A stretch of 14,444 bases of DNA from Candidatus Pelagibacter sp. (GTDB lineage: Bacteria; Pseudomonadota; Alphaproteobacteria; Pelagibacterales; Pelagibacteraceae): NCBI GenBank assembly GCA_028097645.1, contig JAOHEU010000016.1, positions 1 to 14,444 of the forward strand, in the 5' to 3' direction. The notes under the pieces are model-generated. The model made no database searches. It saw only the letters and a list, made by a program, of their open reading frames with translations, and was not told the origin of the DNA. Both the position numbers and the translations under genes were made by a program. Positions 7,635-14,444 of this stretch are shown piece by piece. Positions within the stretch are counted from its first letter, which is position 1; the number at the start of each line of letters is the position of its first letter.

Positions 7635-8087
7635 TTATTTTTTCAATTGAATAGATCCACTAATTTTCTCTAGTTTTTCTATTGCTGATTTGGATGCTAA
7701 GTCTGCTTCTATGTTGACTTTATCTTTAATCTCTCCCGTTCCAAGTATCTTTAATTTCTGAGAGTTTTTATTAATTAGCTTAAGTTTTTTAAGCAACTCC
7801 ATATTTATAGTATCGCTAGGGTTAATTGTTTTTTCATTAATAAATGACTGAATTTTTTCTAAATTCATTATTGCTATGTTAGTTCTCGAAATAGGATTAA
7901 AACCTCTTTTAGGCAGTCTTCTGTATAGTGGCATTTGTCCACCTTCAAAAGCTTTAATTGCAACACCTGATCTTGATTTTTGACCCTTAACACCTCTTCC
8001 CGAAGTTTTACCTTTACCAGAACCAATGCCTCTACCAACACGCATTTTTGATTTATTGATTTTATCTTTGGTGTTTAAAGTAATCAT
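7635..8087 (-). CDS. rplO: 50S ribosomal protein L15
   Basis: Large-subunit assembly protein that threads a basic N-terminal extension through 23S rRNA. It has 150 residues. The Gly/Lys/Arg-rich segment (about 17-40, VGRGIGSGKGKTSGRG) and FEGGQMPLYRRLPKRGF (48-64) are diagnostic. The C-terminal half holds the usual alternating strands and helices, ending ISGSIQLKK. The ATG overlaps the rpsE stop in TAATG, with GAGG close upstream. The normal gene between rpsE and rplO, rpmD (L30), is missing, because the two genes share a base. Confidence 0.97.
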   Translation of the reverse strand: MITLNTKDKINKSKMRVGRGIGSGKGKTSGRGVKGQKSRSGVAIKAFEGGQMPLYRRLPKRGFNPISRTNIAIMNLEKIQSFINEKTINPSDTINMELLKKLKLINKNSQKLKILGTGEIKDKVNIEADLASKSAIEKLEKISGSIQLKK

Positions 8088-8602
8088 TATCCTCTTTTCT
8101 CCACTATTTCAGAAATTTTTTTATTTCTGATTGCTGAAATTTGTTTTGGTGAATTTTGTTTAAGTAAAGCTTTCATAGTAGCTCTAATAACATTATGTGC
8201 ATTCGAAGTTCCCATTGATTTAGCAACAATATCTTTAACTCCTAATACCTCGCAAACAGCTCTAACGGGACCACCAGCAATAATGCCTGTTCCTTTAGAT
8301 GCGGCTCTTAAAACAATTCTGCCTGAACCATCTTTTGCTTTAACATCATGATGAATTGTTCTACCTTCTCTTAAAGGTATATGTATCAATTTTCTTCTGG
8401 CTACTTCATTGGCTTTTTTAATTGCATCAGGCACCTGTTTAGCTTTTGCGTGTGCTATTCCAATTTTACCAGCTTGATTTCCAACAACAACTAGTGCTGA
8501 AAAACCAAATCTACGTCCACCTTTTACTACTTTTGTAATACGGTTTATGTGGACTAATTTTTCTAAAATATCGTCTGCTTTTTTATCTTTAAAATTTTCC
8601 AT
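8087..8602 (-). CDS. rpsE: 30S ribosomal protein S5
   Basis: Small-subunit protein at the mRNA entry and decoding side, important for fidelity. It has 171 residues. The double-stranded-RNA-binding-like N-terminal domain (about 13-76) contains VKGGRRFGF (26-34), the loop where spectinomycin-resistance changes occur in E. coli. The C-terminal domain carries GTGIIAGGPVRAVCEVLGV and SMGTSNAHNVIRAT, standard S5 segments. The ATG is two bases after the rplR stop (TAATTATG) and is preceded by a weak purine run, GGAATGGAA. The loop looks ordinary, so no resistance change is suggested. Confidence 0.97.
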   Translation of the reverse strand: MENFKDKKADDILEKLVHINRITKVVKGGRRFGFSALVVVGNQAGKIGIAHAKAKQVPDAIKKANEVARRKLIHIPLREGRTIHHDVKAKDGSGRIVLRAASKGTGIIAGGPVRAVCEVLGVKDIVAKSMGTSNAHNVIRATMKALLKQNSPKQISAIRNKKISEIVEKRG

Positions 8603-8604
8603 AA

Positions 8605-8961
8605 TTAAAATTCCATTCCATTTTCACGTAAGGTTTCAGCAAATACTTTTACTCTGCCGTGATATCTATAGATACCTCTATCAAAATAAATTTTAGTAAT
8701 TTTTTTCTCTTGAGCTTTTTTTGCAAGTTTTGTTGCAACAATCTTAGATAGTTCAGTTTTATTTACTTTATCTCCAGACTTAATATCCTTTTCAACAGAG
8801 GAAGCAGATAACAATGTAACTTTGTTAATATCATCAATTATTTGTGCAGAAATATTCTTTGATGATCTAGAAATACATAGTCTGAATCTATCTTTAGAAG
8901 CAACTTTTTTGACTTTATTGCTAACTCTAAATCTTTTTCTAATGCTTGTATTTAGTTTCAT
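8605..8961 (-). CDS. rplR: 50S ribosomal protein L18
   Basis: Binds 5S rRNA together with L5 and helps seat it in the central protuberance. The 118-residue protein has a basic N-terminus ([11 protein letters not shown]) and the core strand [20 protein letters not shown] (25-44). The conserved end is FDRG at 93-96, YHGR at 100-103 and the terminal RENGMEF, matching the alphaproteobacterial form. The ATG overlaps the rplF stop (TAATG), with AAGGA upstream inside rplF. Confidence 0.97.
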   Translation of the reverse strand: MKLNTSIRKRFRVSNKVKKVASKDRFRLCISRSSKNISAQIIDDINKVTLLSASSVEKDIKSGDKVNKTELSKIVATKLAKKAQEKKITKIYFDRGIYRYHGRVKVFAETLRENGMEF

Positions 8962-9500
8962 TATTTTTTCTTTCCTTCTTTTTTAAGAACATACTGTCCT
9001 TTTTCTCTAATCCCCTTACCTTTGTAAGGCTCAATTTTTCTATATGTTTTAATTTTTGAAGCAACAGATCCAACTTGTTGTTTATCTGAACCGGAAATTT
9101 TTAAAGTTGTTTGTTTTTCAACTTCAATTTTAATTCCTTCCGGTATGTCATAATCAATATCATGACTATAACCAAGTTGAAGATTTAGCTGTTTTCCTTT
9201 TAAGGCAGCTCTGTAACCGACACCAACTAGTTCTAAAGTTTTTTCATAGCCTGTGCTTGATCCAATTACTGCATTATTAATCAAACTTCTGTTCATTCCC
9301 CAAAGTCTTTTTGAATTTTGATCAATTTTTTTTGGTTTAATTGATATTTCTTTTCCATCTTTGATATCAAGATTGAACATTTCTAAATCAATGTCGATAG
9401 ATTTTTTTCCTAATGGACCTTCAATATTTAGCATATTACCAGCCAATACAACTTTGACTTTTTCAGGGATAGAAATACTTATTTTACCAATTTTAGACAT
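8961..9500 (-). CDS. rplF: 50S ribosomal protein L6
   Basis: Large-subunit protein near the factor-binding site and sarcin-ricin loop. It has 179 residues, the usual length, arranged as two related alpha/beta domains. The start [15 protein letters not shown] and [13 protein letters not shown] mark domain 1. [22 protein letters not shown] (about 92-113) marks domain 2, and the terminal [15 protein letters not shown] segment is the L6 signature near the C-terminus. The ATG overlaps the rpsH stop in TAATG, with AAGGT six bases before it. Confidence 0.97.
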   Translation of the reverse strand: MSKIGKISISIPEKVKVVLAGNMLNIEGPLGKKSIDIDLEMFNLDIKDGKEISIKPKKIDQNSKRLWGMNRSLINNAVIGSSTGYEKTLELVGVGYRAALKGKQLNLQLGYSHDIDYDIPEGIKIEVEKQTTLKISGSDKQQVGSVASKIKTYRKIEPYKGKGIREKGQYVLKKEGKKK

Positions 9501-9895
9501 TAAAATACCTTACAAATTATCTCACCACCAACACGTTGTTTTCTGGCATCTATATCTGTCATCACACCTTTAGGAGTAGAAACAATAGCAATACCTAAAC
9601 CATTGTTAACTTTTGGTAAGCTTTCAGCGCTAGAAAAAATTCTTCTACCCGGTTTAGATACACGCTCAAAAGCACTAATAACAGGGTTTCCTGAGTGATA
9701 CTTAAGTTCTAAAGATAAAGTTGGTTTTTTATCTTCTGAATCTATTTTAAAATCTTTAATAAAACCTTCATTCTTAAGGATGTCAGCTATTTTAGTTTTA
9801 AAGTTTGAAGATGGTAATGCTACTTTTTTATGATTTCTTGCTTGAGCATTTTTTACTCTTGCTATCATATCTCCAATTGGGTCACTTAAACTCAT
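9500..9895 (-). CDS. rpsH: 30S ribosomal protein S8
   Basis: Primary 16S rRNA-binding protein of the small-subunit body, and in E. coli the translational repressor of the spc operon. It has 131 residues, starts MSLSDPIGDMIARVKNAQ and ends with STPKGVMTDIDARKQRVGGE followed by IICKVF (106-131), including the rRNA-contacting STxKGVMT loop. The ATG lies 11 bases after the rpsN stop, with a clear GAAAGGA in that gap. Whether S8 represses this operon cannot be read from the sequence; no E. coli-like S8 target hairpin was recognised at the rplX/rplE junction. Confidence 0.97.
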   Translation of the reverse strand: MSLSDPIGDMIARVKNAQARNHKKVALPSSNFKTKIADILKNEGFIKDFKIDSEDKKPTLSLELKYHSGNPVISAFERVSKPGRRIFSSAESLPKVNNGLGIAIVSTPKGVMTDIDARKQRVGGEIICKVF

Positions 9896-9906
9896 AATAT
9901 TCCTTT

Positions 9907-10212
9907 CTACCAGCTTGACTTAGTCATTCCTGGAATTAATCCAGCTAAACCTAAGTCCCTTAAAGCTATTCTTGATATTTTTAATTTTCTATAAACTCCG
10001 TGTGGTCTACCTGTAATCTTACATCTATTCATTACTCTAGTTTTTGCAGAATTTCGTGGCATTTGAGATAGTTTTTGCTGCGCTTTAAATCTCTCTTCTA
10101 ATGGTAATTTTTTATCCATAATAATTTTTTTTAGGCTTTGTCTTTTTTTATAGAGTCTGTCAGACAGTTTAATTCTTTTATCATTCTTGTTTACAGCGCT
10201 AACTTTTGCCAT
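9907..10212 (-). CDS. rpsN: 30S ribosomal protein S14, zinc-independent form
   Basis: Small-subunit head protein assembled late, next to S3 and S10. With 101 residues it is the long form without zinc: there is a single Cys (64) and no CxxC pairs. Marks are MPRNSAKTRVMNRCKITGRP (51-70), GVYRKLKISRIALRDL (72-87), and the terminal GLIPGMTKSSW. The ATG is two bases after the rplE stop, with GGAG about ten bases upstream. The stop is TAG, the only one in the operon that is not TAA. Confidence 0.97.
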   Translation of the reverse strand: MAKVSAVNKNDKRIKLSDRLYKKRQSLKKIIMDKKLPLEERFKAQQKLSQMPRNSAKTRVMNRCKITGRPHGVYRKLKISRIALRDLGLAGLIPGMTKSSW

Positions 10213-10214
10213 TT

Positions 10215-10769
10215 TTAATTGTCTCCTTTTTTAATAAATGGAAAATTCATTTTTTCCAATAAAGCAAATGCATGATCTTTATTCAAAGCTTTAATTACTA
10301 CCACAATATCAAGACCACGTACTTTATCCGCTCTATCAAAGCTTACTTCTGGGAAAATGATATGTTCTTTTATTCCAAATGTATAATTACCAAATTTATC
10401 AAAACCTTTAGAGGATAAGCCTCTAAAATCTTTTATTCTAGGTAATGCAATATTTACTAATCGATCAATAAACTCATACATTTTATTTTTTCTAAGAGTT
10501 ACTTTTAGTCCTGCGTTTGATCCTTTTCTTGTTTTGAAATTTGCTACAGATTTTTTGAATTTTGTAATCACAGGTTTTTGACCAGTAATTTTTCCCATAT
10601 CTTCTTCTGCTGCTTTTAAAATTTTAGCATCAGCACCATCTAATCCAAGCCCCATATTTAGAACAATTTTTTCAATTCTAGGTACCATAAAAATATTTTT
10701 TAAACCCAGGCTGTCTTTTAAAGCTGGTTGAATTTCTTTACTGTAAGTTTCTTTTAATCTTGGTGTCAT
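10215..10769 (-). CDS. rplE: 50S ribosomal protein L5
   Basis: Binds 5S rRNA with L18 and forms the bridge to S13 and P-site tRNA. It has 184 residues, a little above the usual 178-180. The start [17 protein letters not shown] is followed by NIFMVPRIEKIVLNMGLG (25-42), ITGQKPVITKFKKSVANFK (about 76-94) and the RNA-contacting RDFRGLSS-like segment KDFRGLSSKGFDKFGNYTFG. GLDIVVVIKA follows near the end. The ATG overlaps the rplX stop in TAATG, with GAGG about a dozen bases upstream. Confidence 0.97.
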   Translation of the reverse strand: MTPRLKETYSKEIQPALKDSLGLKNIFMVPRIEKIVLNMGLGLDGADAKILKAAEEDMGKITGQKPVITKFKKSVANFKTRKGSNAGLKVTLRKNKMYEFIDRLVNIALPRIKDFRGLSSKGFDKFGNYTFGIKEHIIFPEVSFDRADKVRGLDIVVVIKALNKDHAFALLEKMNFPFIKKGDN

Positions 10770-11014
10770 TATTTTTTAGCCTCTGCTTTTTTTGAAACTT
10801 TTTCGTCAATTAACTTAAGGTTTGATAGATGAATAAAGCTTTCTTTAGATACAATTCCACCTTTTTTCTCTTTTGTGGTTTTTACATGTTTTTTCACCAT
10901 ATTTATCTCTTTAACTTTTGCTCTATTATTTGGTCTATCAATTTCAATTACTTCGCCTTCTTTTTTTTTGTCTTTACCTGTTAAAACTCTTACTTTTAAA
11001 CCTTTTTTAATCAT
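10769..11014 (-). CDS. rplX: 50S ribosomal protein L24, shortened
   Basis: Assembly-initiating protein that binds the 5' part of 23S rRNA near the tunnel exit. The first 70 residues are standard: a KOW segment (about 5-26, [20 protein letters not shown]), INMVKKHVK (37-45) and [17 protein letters not shown] (52-68). The protein then ends at 81 residues with a short Lys/Glu/Ala tail. Family members usually run to about 102-105 residues, with a final basic segment resembling RVGFKxxxDGKKVR, which is absent here. The stop overlaps the rplE ATG (TAATG), so the short end looks fixed rather than a recent frameshift. A strong GGAGGT site precedes the start. Confidence 0.94.
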   Translation of the reverse strand: MIKKGLKVRVLTGKDKKKEGEVIEIDRPNNRAKVKEINMVKKHVKTTKEKKGGIVSKESFIHLSNLKLIDEKVSKKAEAKK

Positions 11015-11015
11015 T

Positions 11016-11384
11016 TTATAAAACCTCCGGCGCTAATGAAATTATTTTCATTTGCCCTCTACTTCTTAATTCTCTAGTTACAGGACCAAAAATCCTAGTT
11101 CCAACCGGTTCTCCTTTATCATCAACTAAAACTGCAGCATTATTGTCAAATTTAACTTTTGAACCATCATTTCGGTGAATCCCTTTTTTAACTCTTACTA
11201 CAACTGCTTTATGTACTGTACCTTTTTTTACTTTACCTTTTGGTATTGCTTCCTTAACAGCAATTACAATTGTATCACCAATACTTGCATATCTTCTTTT
11301 AGATCCTCCAAGTACTTTTATGCACTCTATTCTTTTAGCACCTGTATTGTCTGCTACTTGTAACTCTGTTTGTACACCAATCAT
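11016..11384 (-). CDS. rplN: 50S ribosomal protein L14
   Basis: Large-subunit protein at the intersubunit face, and the binding site of the silencing factor RsfS in other bacteria. The length, 122 residues, is exactly the family norm. Features are [20 protein letters not shown] (1-20, family usually MIQ...L.VADNSGA), [20 protein letters not shown] and [18 protein letters not shown]. The later [20 protein letters not shown] and [13 protein letters not shown] and the end [10 protein letters not shown] are also standard. The ATG overlaps the rpsQ stop in TAATG with GGAGA upstream. This is the traditional first gene of the spc operon, but there is no gap for a separate promoter, so S10 and spc groups run together. 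Confidence 0.98.
   Translation of the reverse strand: MIGVQTELQVADNTGAKRIECIKVLGGSKRRYASIGDTIVIAVKEAIPKGKVKKGTVHKAVVVRVKKGIHRNDGSKVKFDNNAAVLVDDKGEPVGTRIFGPVTRELRSRGQMKIISLAPEVL
11023..11028 (-). promoter_or_regulatory. Strong Shine-Dalgarno site for rplX
   Basis: GGAGGT on the minus strand lies eight bases before the rplX ATG and inside the last codons of rplN (Pro-Glu-Val-Leu). It is the closest match to the full anti-Shine-Dalgarno complement in the window, where most starts have only four or five purines or none. Confidence 0.7.
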
Positions 11385-11620
11385 TATTTATTATTCTCCA
11401 TTACTTGGAATTTTTTATTTTTAGAAAAAGGTTTGCTTTCTATAATAGAAACTTTATCGCCAGTTTTAAATTTGTTATTTTCATCATGAGCGTTATAGTT
11501 TTTTCTAACTTTAATAACTTTTTTAAGCACCGGGTGTGAATATTTTCTTTCAACCATTACAGTTATGGTTTTGTTTGGCTTATCACTTACAACTACTCCA
11601 GTTAATATTTTTTTAGGCAT
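11384..11620 (-). CDS. rpsQ: 30S ribosomal protein S17
   Basis: Primary 16S rRNA-binding protein with an OB fold. It has 78 residues. Diagnostic are [20 protein letters not shown] (6-25), [19 protein letters not shown] (29-47) and [20 protein letters not shown] (54-73). Its first eight bases overlap the end of rpmC (ATGCCTAA), the longest overlap inside the spc part, and an AAGGA stretch sits about eight bases upstream within rpmC. Confidence 0.97.
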   Translation of the reverse strand: MPKKILTGVVVSDKPNKTITVMVERKYSHPVLKKVIKVRKNYNAHDENNKFKTGDKVSIIESKPFSKNKKFQVMENNK

Positions 11621-11804
11621 TAATTTTTCCTTTTAATATAGTTTTTAATCTTGCAATTGTTTTCTTTGTTTCACCAATTTTAGCTGGGTTTGTTACCTGC
11701 GAATTCATCTTCTGAAATCTAAAATTAAAAAGATCTTTCTTTAATTTATCGATATTTTTAATCATTTCATCCTTTGATAATTTTTTAATTTCTTGTTTTT
11801 TCAT
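11613..11804 (-). CDS. rpmC: 50S ribosomal protein L29, start placed at the internal ATG
   Basis: Small helical-hairpin protein at the tunnel exit that helps dock SRP and trigger factor. The frame can be read from a TTG at 11813 (66 residues) or an ATG at 11804 (63 residues). The ATG is chosen because it lies one base after the rplP stop (TAATATG) and because AGAGGT ends nine bases before it. The same site would abut the TTG directly, too close to use. MKKQEIKKL is also where family members begin. The core [20 protein letters not shown] is the L29 signature (LR.ELFNLRFQ...), followed by [16 protein letters not shown]. Confidence 0.95.
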   Translation of the reverse strand: MKKQEIKKLSKDEMIKNIDKLKKDLFNFRFQKMNSQVTNPAKIGETKKTIARLKTILKGKINA

Positions 11805-11805
11805 A

Positions 11806-12216
11806 TTAAGCAAACCTCTTAATAGTTTTAGTTTTTATCGGTAATTTAGCTGATGCTTTGTATAATGCTTCTTTAGCTATTTGTTCTGAAACACCATCAA
11901 CTTCAAATAAAATTCTACCTGGCTTCACTCTACAAGCAAAAAATTCTGGATTTCCTTTTCCTTTACCCATTCTAACTTCAATAGGTTTTTTAGATACTGG
12001 GATGTTTGGAAAAACTCTAGTCCACACCCTTCCTTGTCTCTTCATGTGTCTTGTTAAAGCTACTCTAGCAGCTTCAATTTGTTTTCCAGTAATTCTTTCT
12101 GGTTGCAAAGCTTTTAAAGCAAAAGCACCATAGTTTATACTGCTAGCTCTTGTTGCAGTTCCATGGATTCTTCCTTTGTGAGCTTTTCTCCATCTAGTTC
12201 TAACTGGCTGAAGCAT
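11806..12216 (-). CDS. rplP: 50S ribosomal protein L16
   Basis: Large-subunit protein that positions the A- and P-site tRNA elbows. It has 136 residues, the exact E. coli length. Marks are [19 protein letters not shown] (1-19), [19 protein letters not shown] (42-60), [17 protein letters not shown] (62-78) and [13 protein letters not shown] (81-93), followed by [13 protein letters not shown]. Arg82 in VRMGKGKG is the position hydroxylated by YcfD in E. coli (Arg81 there); no such enzyme is in the window. The ATG overlaps the rpsC stop (TAATG), with AAGGT upstream. Confidence 0.98.
   Translation of the reverse strand: MLQPVRTRWRKAHKGRIHGTATRASSINYGAFALKALQPERITGKQIEAARVALTRHMKRQGRVWTRVFPNIPVSKKPIEVRMGKGKGNPEFFACRVKPGRILFEVDGVSEQIAKEALYKASAKLPIKTKTIKRFA
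11814..11819 (-). promoter_or_regulatory. Shine-Dalgarno site deciding the rpmC start
   Basis: AGAGGT on the minus strand lies within the last rplP codons, nine bases before the ATG at 11804 and touching the alternative TTG at 11813. The spacing supports the ATG. Confidence 0.65.
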
Positions 12217-12896
12217 TATTCTTTACCTTCTTTTGGAGTTACTTTGTTAGTTTCTTGACTAAATTCTCTTGCAAAAACTTCACCTTTATAAATCCAAACT
12301 TTAATTCCAATGATTCCATAGGTTGTTAATGCTTCTGCTTCTGCATAATCTATGTCTGCTCTTAAAGTGTGTGACGGTATACTACCTTCTCTTAACCACT
12401 CAGTTCTTGCTATTTCATTTCCACCAAGTCTTCCGCTAATAGAAACTTTAATTCCTCTTGCTCCCAATCTGATGCATGACTGCATAGATCTTTTCATAGC
12501 TCTTCTGTACGAAATTCTTTTAACTAATTGTTGAGCAATATTTTCAGCTACTAAATAAGCGTTAGTTTCAGGCTTTTTTACTTCTTTGATGTTTAAAGCA
12601 ACTTCATTAGTTGTAAATTTAGATAAGTTGTTTTTGATTTTGTCAATATCACTTCCTTTTTTTCCAATAACAAATCCAGGTCTTGAAGTGTAAATTGTAA
12701 CATAGCATTTATTAGATGTTCTCTCTATCATGACTTTTGATACACCAGAATTAACTACATTTTTTTTGATGTATTCTCTAATTTTAAAGTCTTCAATTAA
12801 ATAATTTCCAAAATCTTTCTTTTTGGCATACCAAACAGAGTCCCACCCTCTATTGATACCTAATCTAAAACCTACAGGATTAACCTTTTGTCCCAT
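12216..12896 (-). CDS. rpsC: 30S ribosomal protein S3
   Basis: Small-subunit head protein lining the mRNA entry channel, with mRNA helicase activity together with S4. It has 226 residues. [20 protein letters not shown] opens the protein. The type II KH domain (about 40-108) has [13 protein letters not shown] at 76-88. The C-terminal domain has [27 protein letters not shown]-like [11 protein letters not shown] and [20 protein letters not shown]. The start lies 17 bases inside the end of rplV, with GGAG close before it. This is the longest overlap between same-strand genes here. Confidence 0.98.
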   Translation of the reverse strand: MGQKVNPVGFRLGINRGWDSVWYAKKKDFGNYLIEDFKIREYIKKNVVNSGVSKVMIERTSNKCYVTIYTSRPGFVIGKKGSDIDKIKNNLSKFTTNEVALNIKEVKKPETNAYLVAENIAQQLVKRISYRRAMKRSMQSCIRLGARGIKVSISGRLGGNEIARTEWLREGSIPSHTLRADIDYAEAEALTTYGIIGIKVWIYKGEVFAREFSQETNKVTPKEGKE

Positions 12897-13278
12897 GACT
12901 CTCCATTTGTTTAACTTCTGATAAAATTATAGTTACAGTTGACCAAGGTTTTAAAATTGGTGCCGCTCTACCTTTTGCTCTTGGTCTAAATCTTTTCATT
13001 ACAATTTTTTTTCCACAATAAGCTTCCTTAACAATTAAATTATCAATATCGTATTGAAAATTATTCTCAGCGTTAGCTACTGCAGAACCAATTGTTTTTC
13101 TTATGTCTTTACTAATTCTTTTTGCAGAAAATTGTAAATCTCTCATAGCAACATCTACTTTTTTTCCAACAATACTTTTTAAAATAGGACTAAGTTTTCT
13201 AACACTAGTTCTTATACTATTGTTCACAGATTTAACTGTATCAACTTTTTTTCTATTTTTTTTCTTTGTCTTATTCAT
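12880..13278 (-). CDS. rplV: 50S ribosomal protein L22
   Basis: Large-subunit protein whose long beta-hairpin lines the nascent-peptide tunnel near the macrolide site. It has 132 residues. A basic N-terminal leader (residues 1-18, Lys-rich) precedes the core, which begins at [19 protein letters not shown] (22-40). [20 protein letters not shown] and AVANAENN follow, and the hairpin spans about 92-115 ([19 protein letters not shown]). The hairpin tip looks normal, with no deletion of the kind linked to macrolide resistance. The ATG follows the rpsS stop by two bases (TAATTATG), and no Shine-Dalgarno is visible. The last 17 bases overlap rpsC. Confidence 0.96.
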   Translation of the reverse strand: MNKTKKKNRKKVDTVKSVNNSIRTSVRKLSPILKSIVGKKVDVAMRDLQFSAKRISKDIRKTIGSAVANAENNFQYDIDNLIVKEAYCGKKIVMKRFRPRAKGRAAPILKPWSTVTIILSEVKQMESHGTKG

Positions 13279-13280
13279 AA

Positions 13281-13577
13281 TTATTTTTTAGCCGCCGTTG
13301 CTGGTTTTGCTTTCTTATCAGCAGGTGTATGACCATAAAAAGTTCTAGTTGGCGCGAATTCACCCAGCTTATGTCCAACCATATCTTCGGATATAGTAAT
13401 CGGAATAAATTTTTTACCGTTATAAATTTGAAAACTAACACCAACAAAATCAGGTAATATAGTTGATTTTCTTGACCATGTTTTGATAGGTATTTTTTTT
13501 GGATCATCTTTGTACTTATCAACTTTTTTCATTAAGCTTTCTTCAACAAAAGGTCCTTTCCATACTGATCTAGCCAT
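13281..13577 (-). CDS. rpsS: 30S ribosomal protein S19
   Basis: Small-subunit head protein that forms a complex with S13 and contacts the A-site finger. It has 98 residues, slightly longer than the usual 92 because of an Ala/Lys-rich end. [16 protein letters not shown] (1-16), [20 protein letters not shown] (33-52) and [16 protein letters not shown] (68-83) are diagnostic. The ATG shares a base with the rplB stop (TAATG), and AAGGA is present upstream inside rplB. An 83-codon frame on the same strand in another register covers most of this gene but matches nothing and is not annotated. Confidence 0.97.
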   Translation of the reverse strand: MARSVWKGPFVEESLMKKVDKYKDDPKKIPIKTWSRKSTILPDFVGVSFQIYNGKKFIPITISEDMVGHKLGEFAPTRTFYGHTPADKKAKPATAAKK

Positions 13578-14416
13578 TACTTAGTATCCTTCCTTTTATT
13601 TCTTCTCTTAACAATATATTTATCTGTTCTCTTGTTATCTCTTGTTTTTAATCCTTTTGCAGATTGTCCAGTAGGTGAAACTGGATGTCTTCCTCCAGCT
13701 GACTTACCTTCACCACCACCATGTGGGTGATCAACAGGGTTTTTAACAACACCTCTTGTATGTGGCTTTCTACCAAGCCATCTTGATCTACCTGCTTTTC
13801 CAATTTTAATATTTTTTTGATCTGGGTTAGTTAAAATCCCTATTGTAGCTAAAGCTCTAGAATCTATCTTTCTTACTTCGCCTGAGGCAAGTTTAATTAA
13901 GCTATAGTTACCATCTAATCCACTAATAGTTACAGAAGAACCTGCTGATCTAGCAATTTTTCCTCCTGCGCCTGGTTGTATTTCTACATTGTGAATATTG
14001 ATACCTACTGGGATGTCCTGTAGTGGCATACAGTTACCAACTTTAATCTCTTTTTTAGACCCATTTTCAATTTTGTCACCCGCTTTGATTTTTTGTGGTG
14101 CTAAGTAATAAGCATGAGTACCATCTTCAAATTTAACTAGCATTATGTAACATGATCTGTTTGGATCATATTCAATTCTTTCTACAGTAGCTTCCATGTC
14201 AAATTTTTTACGGTAAAAATCTACATGTCTGTACATTTTTTTATGACCACCAGATCTATTTATATTTGTAATGTGTCCATTGTTGTTTCTTCCTTTCATT
14301 GCGTTCTTTGGAGAAACAAGTGATTTGAAAGGTTTACCTTTCCACAAACCAGTTCTGTCAACTAGGATGGTTCCTCTAGTAGATTTAGTATAAGGTTTAA
14401 AAGTTTTTAATGCCAT
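13577..14416 (-). CDS. rplB: 50S ribosomal protein L2
   Basis: Large-subunit core protein required for subunit association and peptidyl-transferase centre assembly. It has 279 residues (273 in E. coli). The start [16 protein letters not shown] is followed by the RNA-binding [19 protein letters not shown] (42-60) and an SH3/OB-like middle region. The C-terminal domain contains [12 protein letters not shown] (228-239), the conserved His segment near the catalytic centre, then [15 protein letters not shown]. The tail is very basic (RRNKRKDTK). The ATG is three bases after the probable rplW stop, with AGGA about nine bases upstream. Confidence 0.98.
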   Translation of the reverse strand: MALKTFKPYTKSTRGTILVDRTGLWKGKPFKSLVSPKNAMKGRNNNGHITNINRSGGHKKMYRHVDFYRKKFDMEATVERIEYDPNRSCYIMLVKFEDGTHAYYLAPQKIKAGDKIENGSKKEIKVGNCMPLQDIPVGINIHNVEIQPGAGGKIARSAGSSVTISGLDGNYSLIKLASGEVRKIDSRALATIGILTNPDQKNIKIGKAGRSRWLGRKPHTRGVVKNPVDHPHGGGEGKSAGGRHPVSPTGQSAKGLKTRDNKRTDKYIVKRRNKRKDTK

Positions 14417-14419
14417 TTA

Positions 14420-14444
14420 TTAAATTCCTGTAGTTAGATCAATG
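14420..14444 (-). CDS. rplW: 50S ribosomal protein L23, last codons only
   Basis: The minus strand entering from the right edge reads, in one frame, seven codons IDLTTGI and then TAA (14420-14422), three bases before the rplB ATG. Alphaproteobacterial L23 commonly ends in a similar IDV(S/T)TG(L/I) sequence, and rplW is the standard gene before rplB in the S10 operon. So little is visible that the call rests mainly on this ending and on gene order. Confidence 0.7.

Noticed and set aside
10760..10800. S8-binding regulatory hairpin at the rplX/rplE junction, as in E. coli
   Set aside because: No stem with the expected internal loop could be recognised by eye; a structure search would be needed, and the one-base overlap leaves no dedicated leader.
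11805..11813. TTG start for rpmC three codons upstream of the ATG
   Set aside because: The Shine-Dalgarno AGAGGT touches this codon, leaving no spacing, and the codon lies within rplP; the ATG at 11804 has proper spacing and matches the family start.
13271..13522. 83-codon open frame on the - strand overlapping rpsS and the rplV start
   Set aside because: It is out of frame with the clearly conserved rpsS, its product resembles nothing known, and AT-rich DNA readily leaves such frames open.
1..14444. A hidden novel system (defence, mobile, CRISPR or cryptic small genes)
   Set aside because: Every stretch longer than 60 bases is covered by a recognised housekeeping gene, and the remaining gaps are too short for additional genes or arrays.

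Overview
The window is a stretch of bacterial core genome from a very AT-rich, strongly compacted alphaproteobacterium. Gene content and style most resemble the SAR11/Pelagibacter group. The reasons are the adk gene lodged between secY and rpsM, the alphaproteobacterial forms of S14, L18 and L23, the heavy Lys/Asn/Ile codon and residue bias, almost no intergenic DNA, and TAA as the stop codon of 25 of 27 genes. The species assignment is inference; no rRNA or other decisive marker is present.

Left edge (1-2435): the 3' end of panC (pantothenate synthesis, + strand) runs head-on into mgtE (magnesium channel, - strand) with only 2 bases between the stops. A 60-base divergent gap follows, carrying a good sigma70-type promoter for lipB (lipoate synthesis, + strand). 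lipB in turn overlaps the end of rluC (- strand) by 23 bases.

From 2413 to the right edge everything lies on the - strand and reads right to left as one ribosomal protein superoperon: (rplW)-rplB-rpsS-rplV-rpsC-rplP-rpmC-rpsQ of the S10 group; rplN-rplX-rplE-rpsN-rpsH-rplF-rplR-rpsE-rplO-secY-adk of the spc group; rpsM-rpsK-rpoA-rplQ of the alpha group; then rluC, which modifies 23S rRNA. The products build both ribosomal subunits, the SecY translocon channel, the RNA polymerase alpha subunit and adenylate kinase.

The genes are stitched together extremely tightly. Nine junctions share the same five bases TAATG, so the stop and the next start overlap by one base. The only real gap in the operon (55 bases, adk to rpsM) holds a plausible internal promoter. 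rpmD (L30) is absent between rpsE and rplO, rpmJ (L36) is absent near secY/rpsM, and rplX encodes a shortened L24.

No mobile element, tRNA, rRNA, CRISPR array or defence-like system was seen, and no gene-free stretch longer than 60 bases exists. This is housekeeping DNA; the points worth a second look concern genome compaction, translation coupling and small ribosomal deviations rather than a new system.
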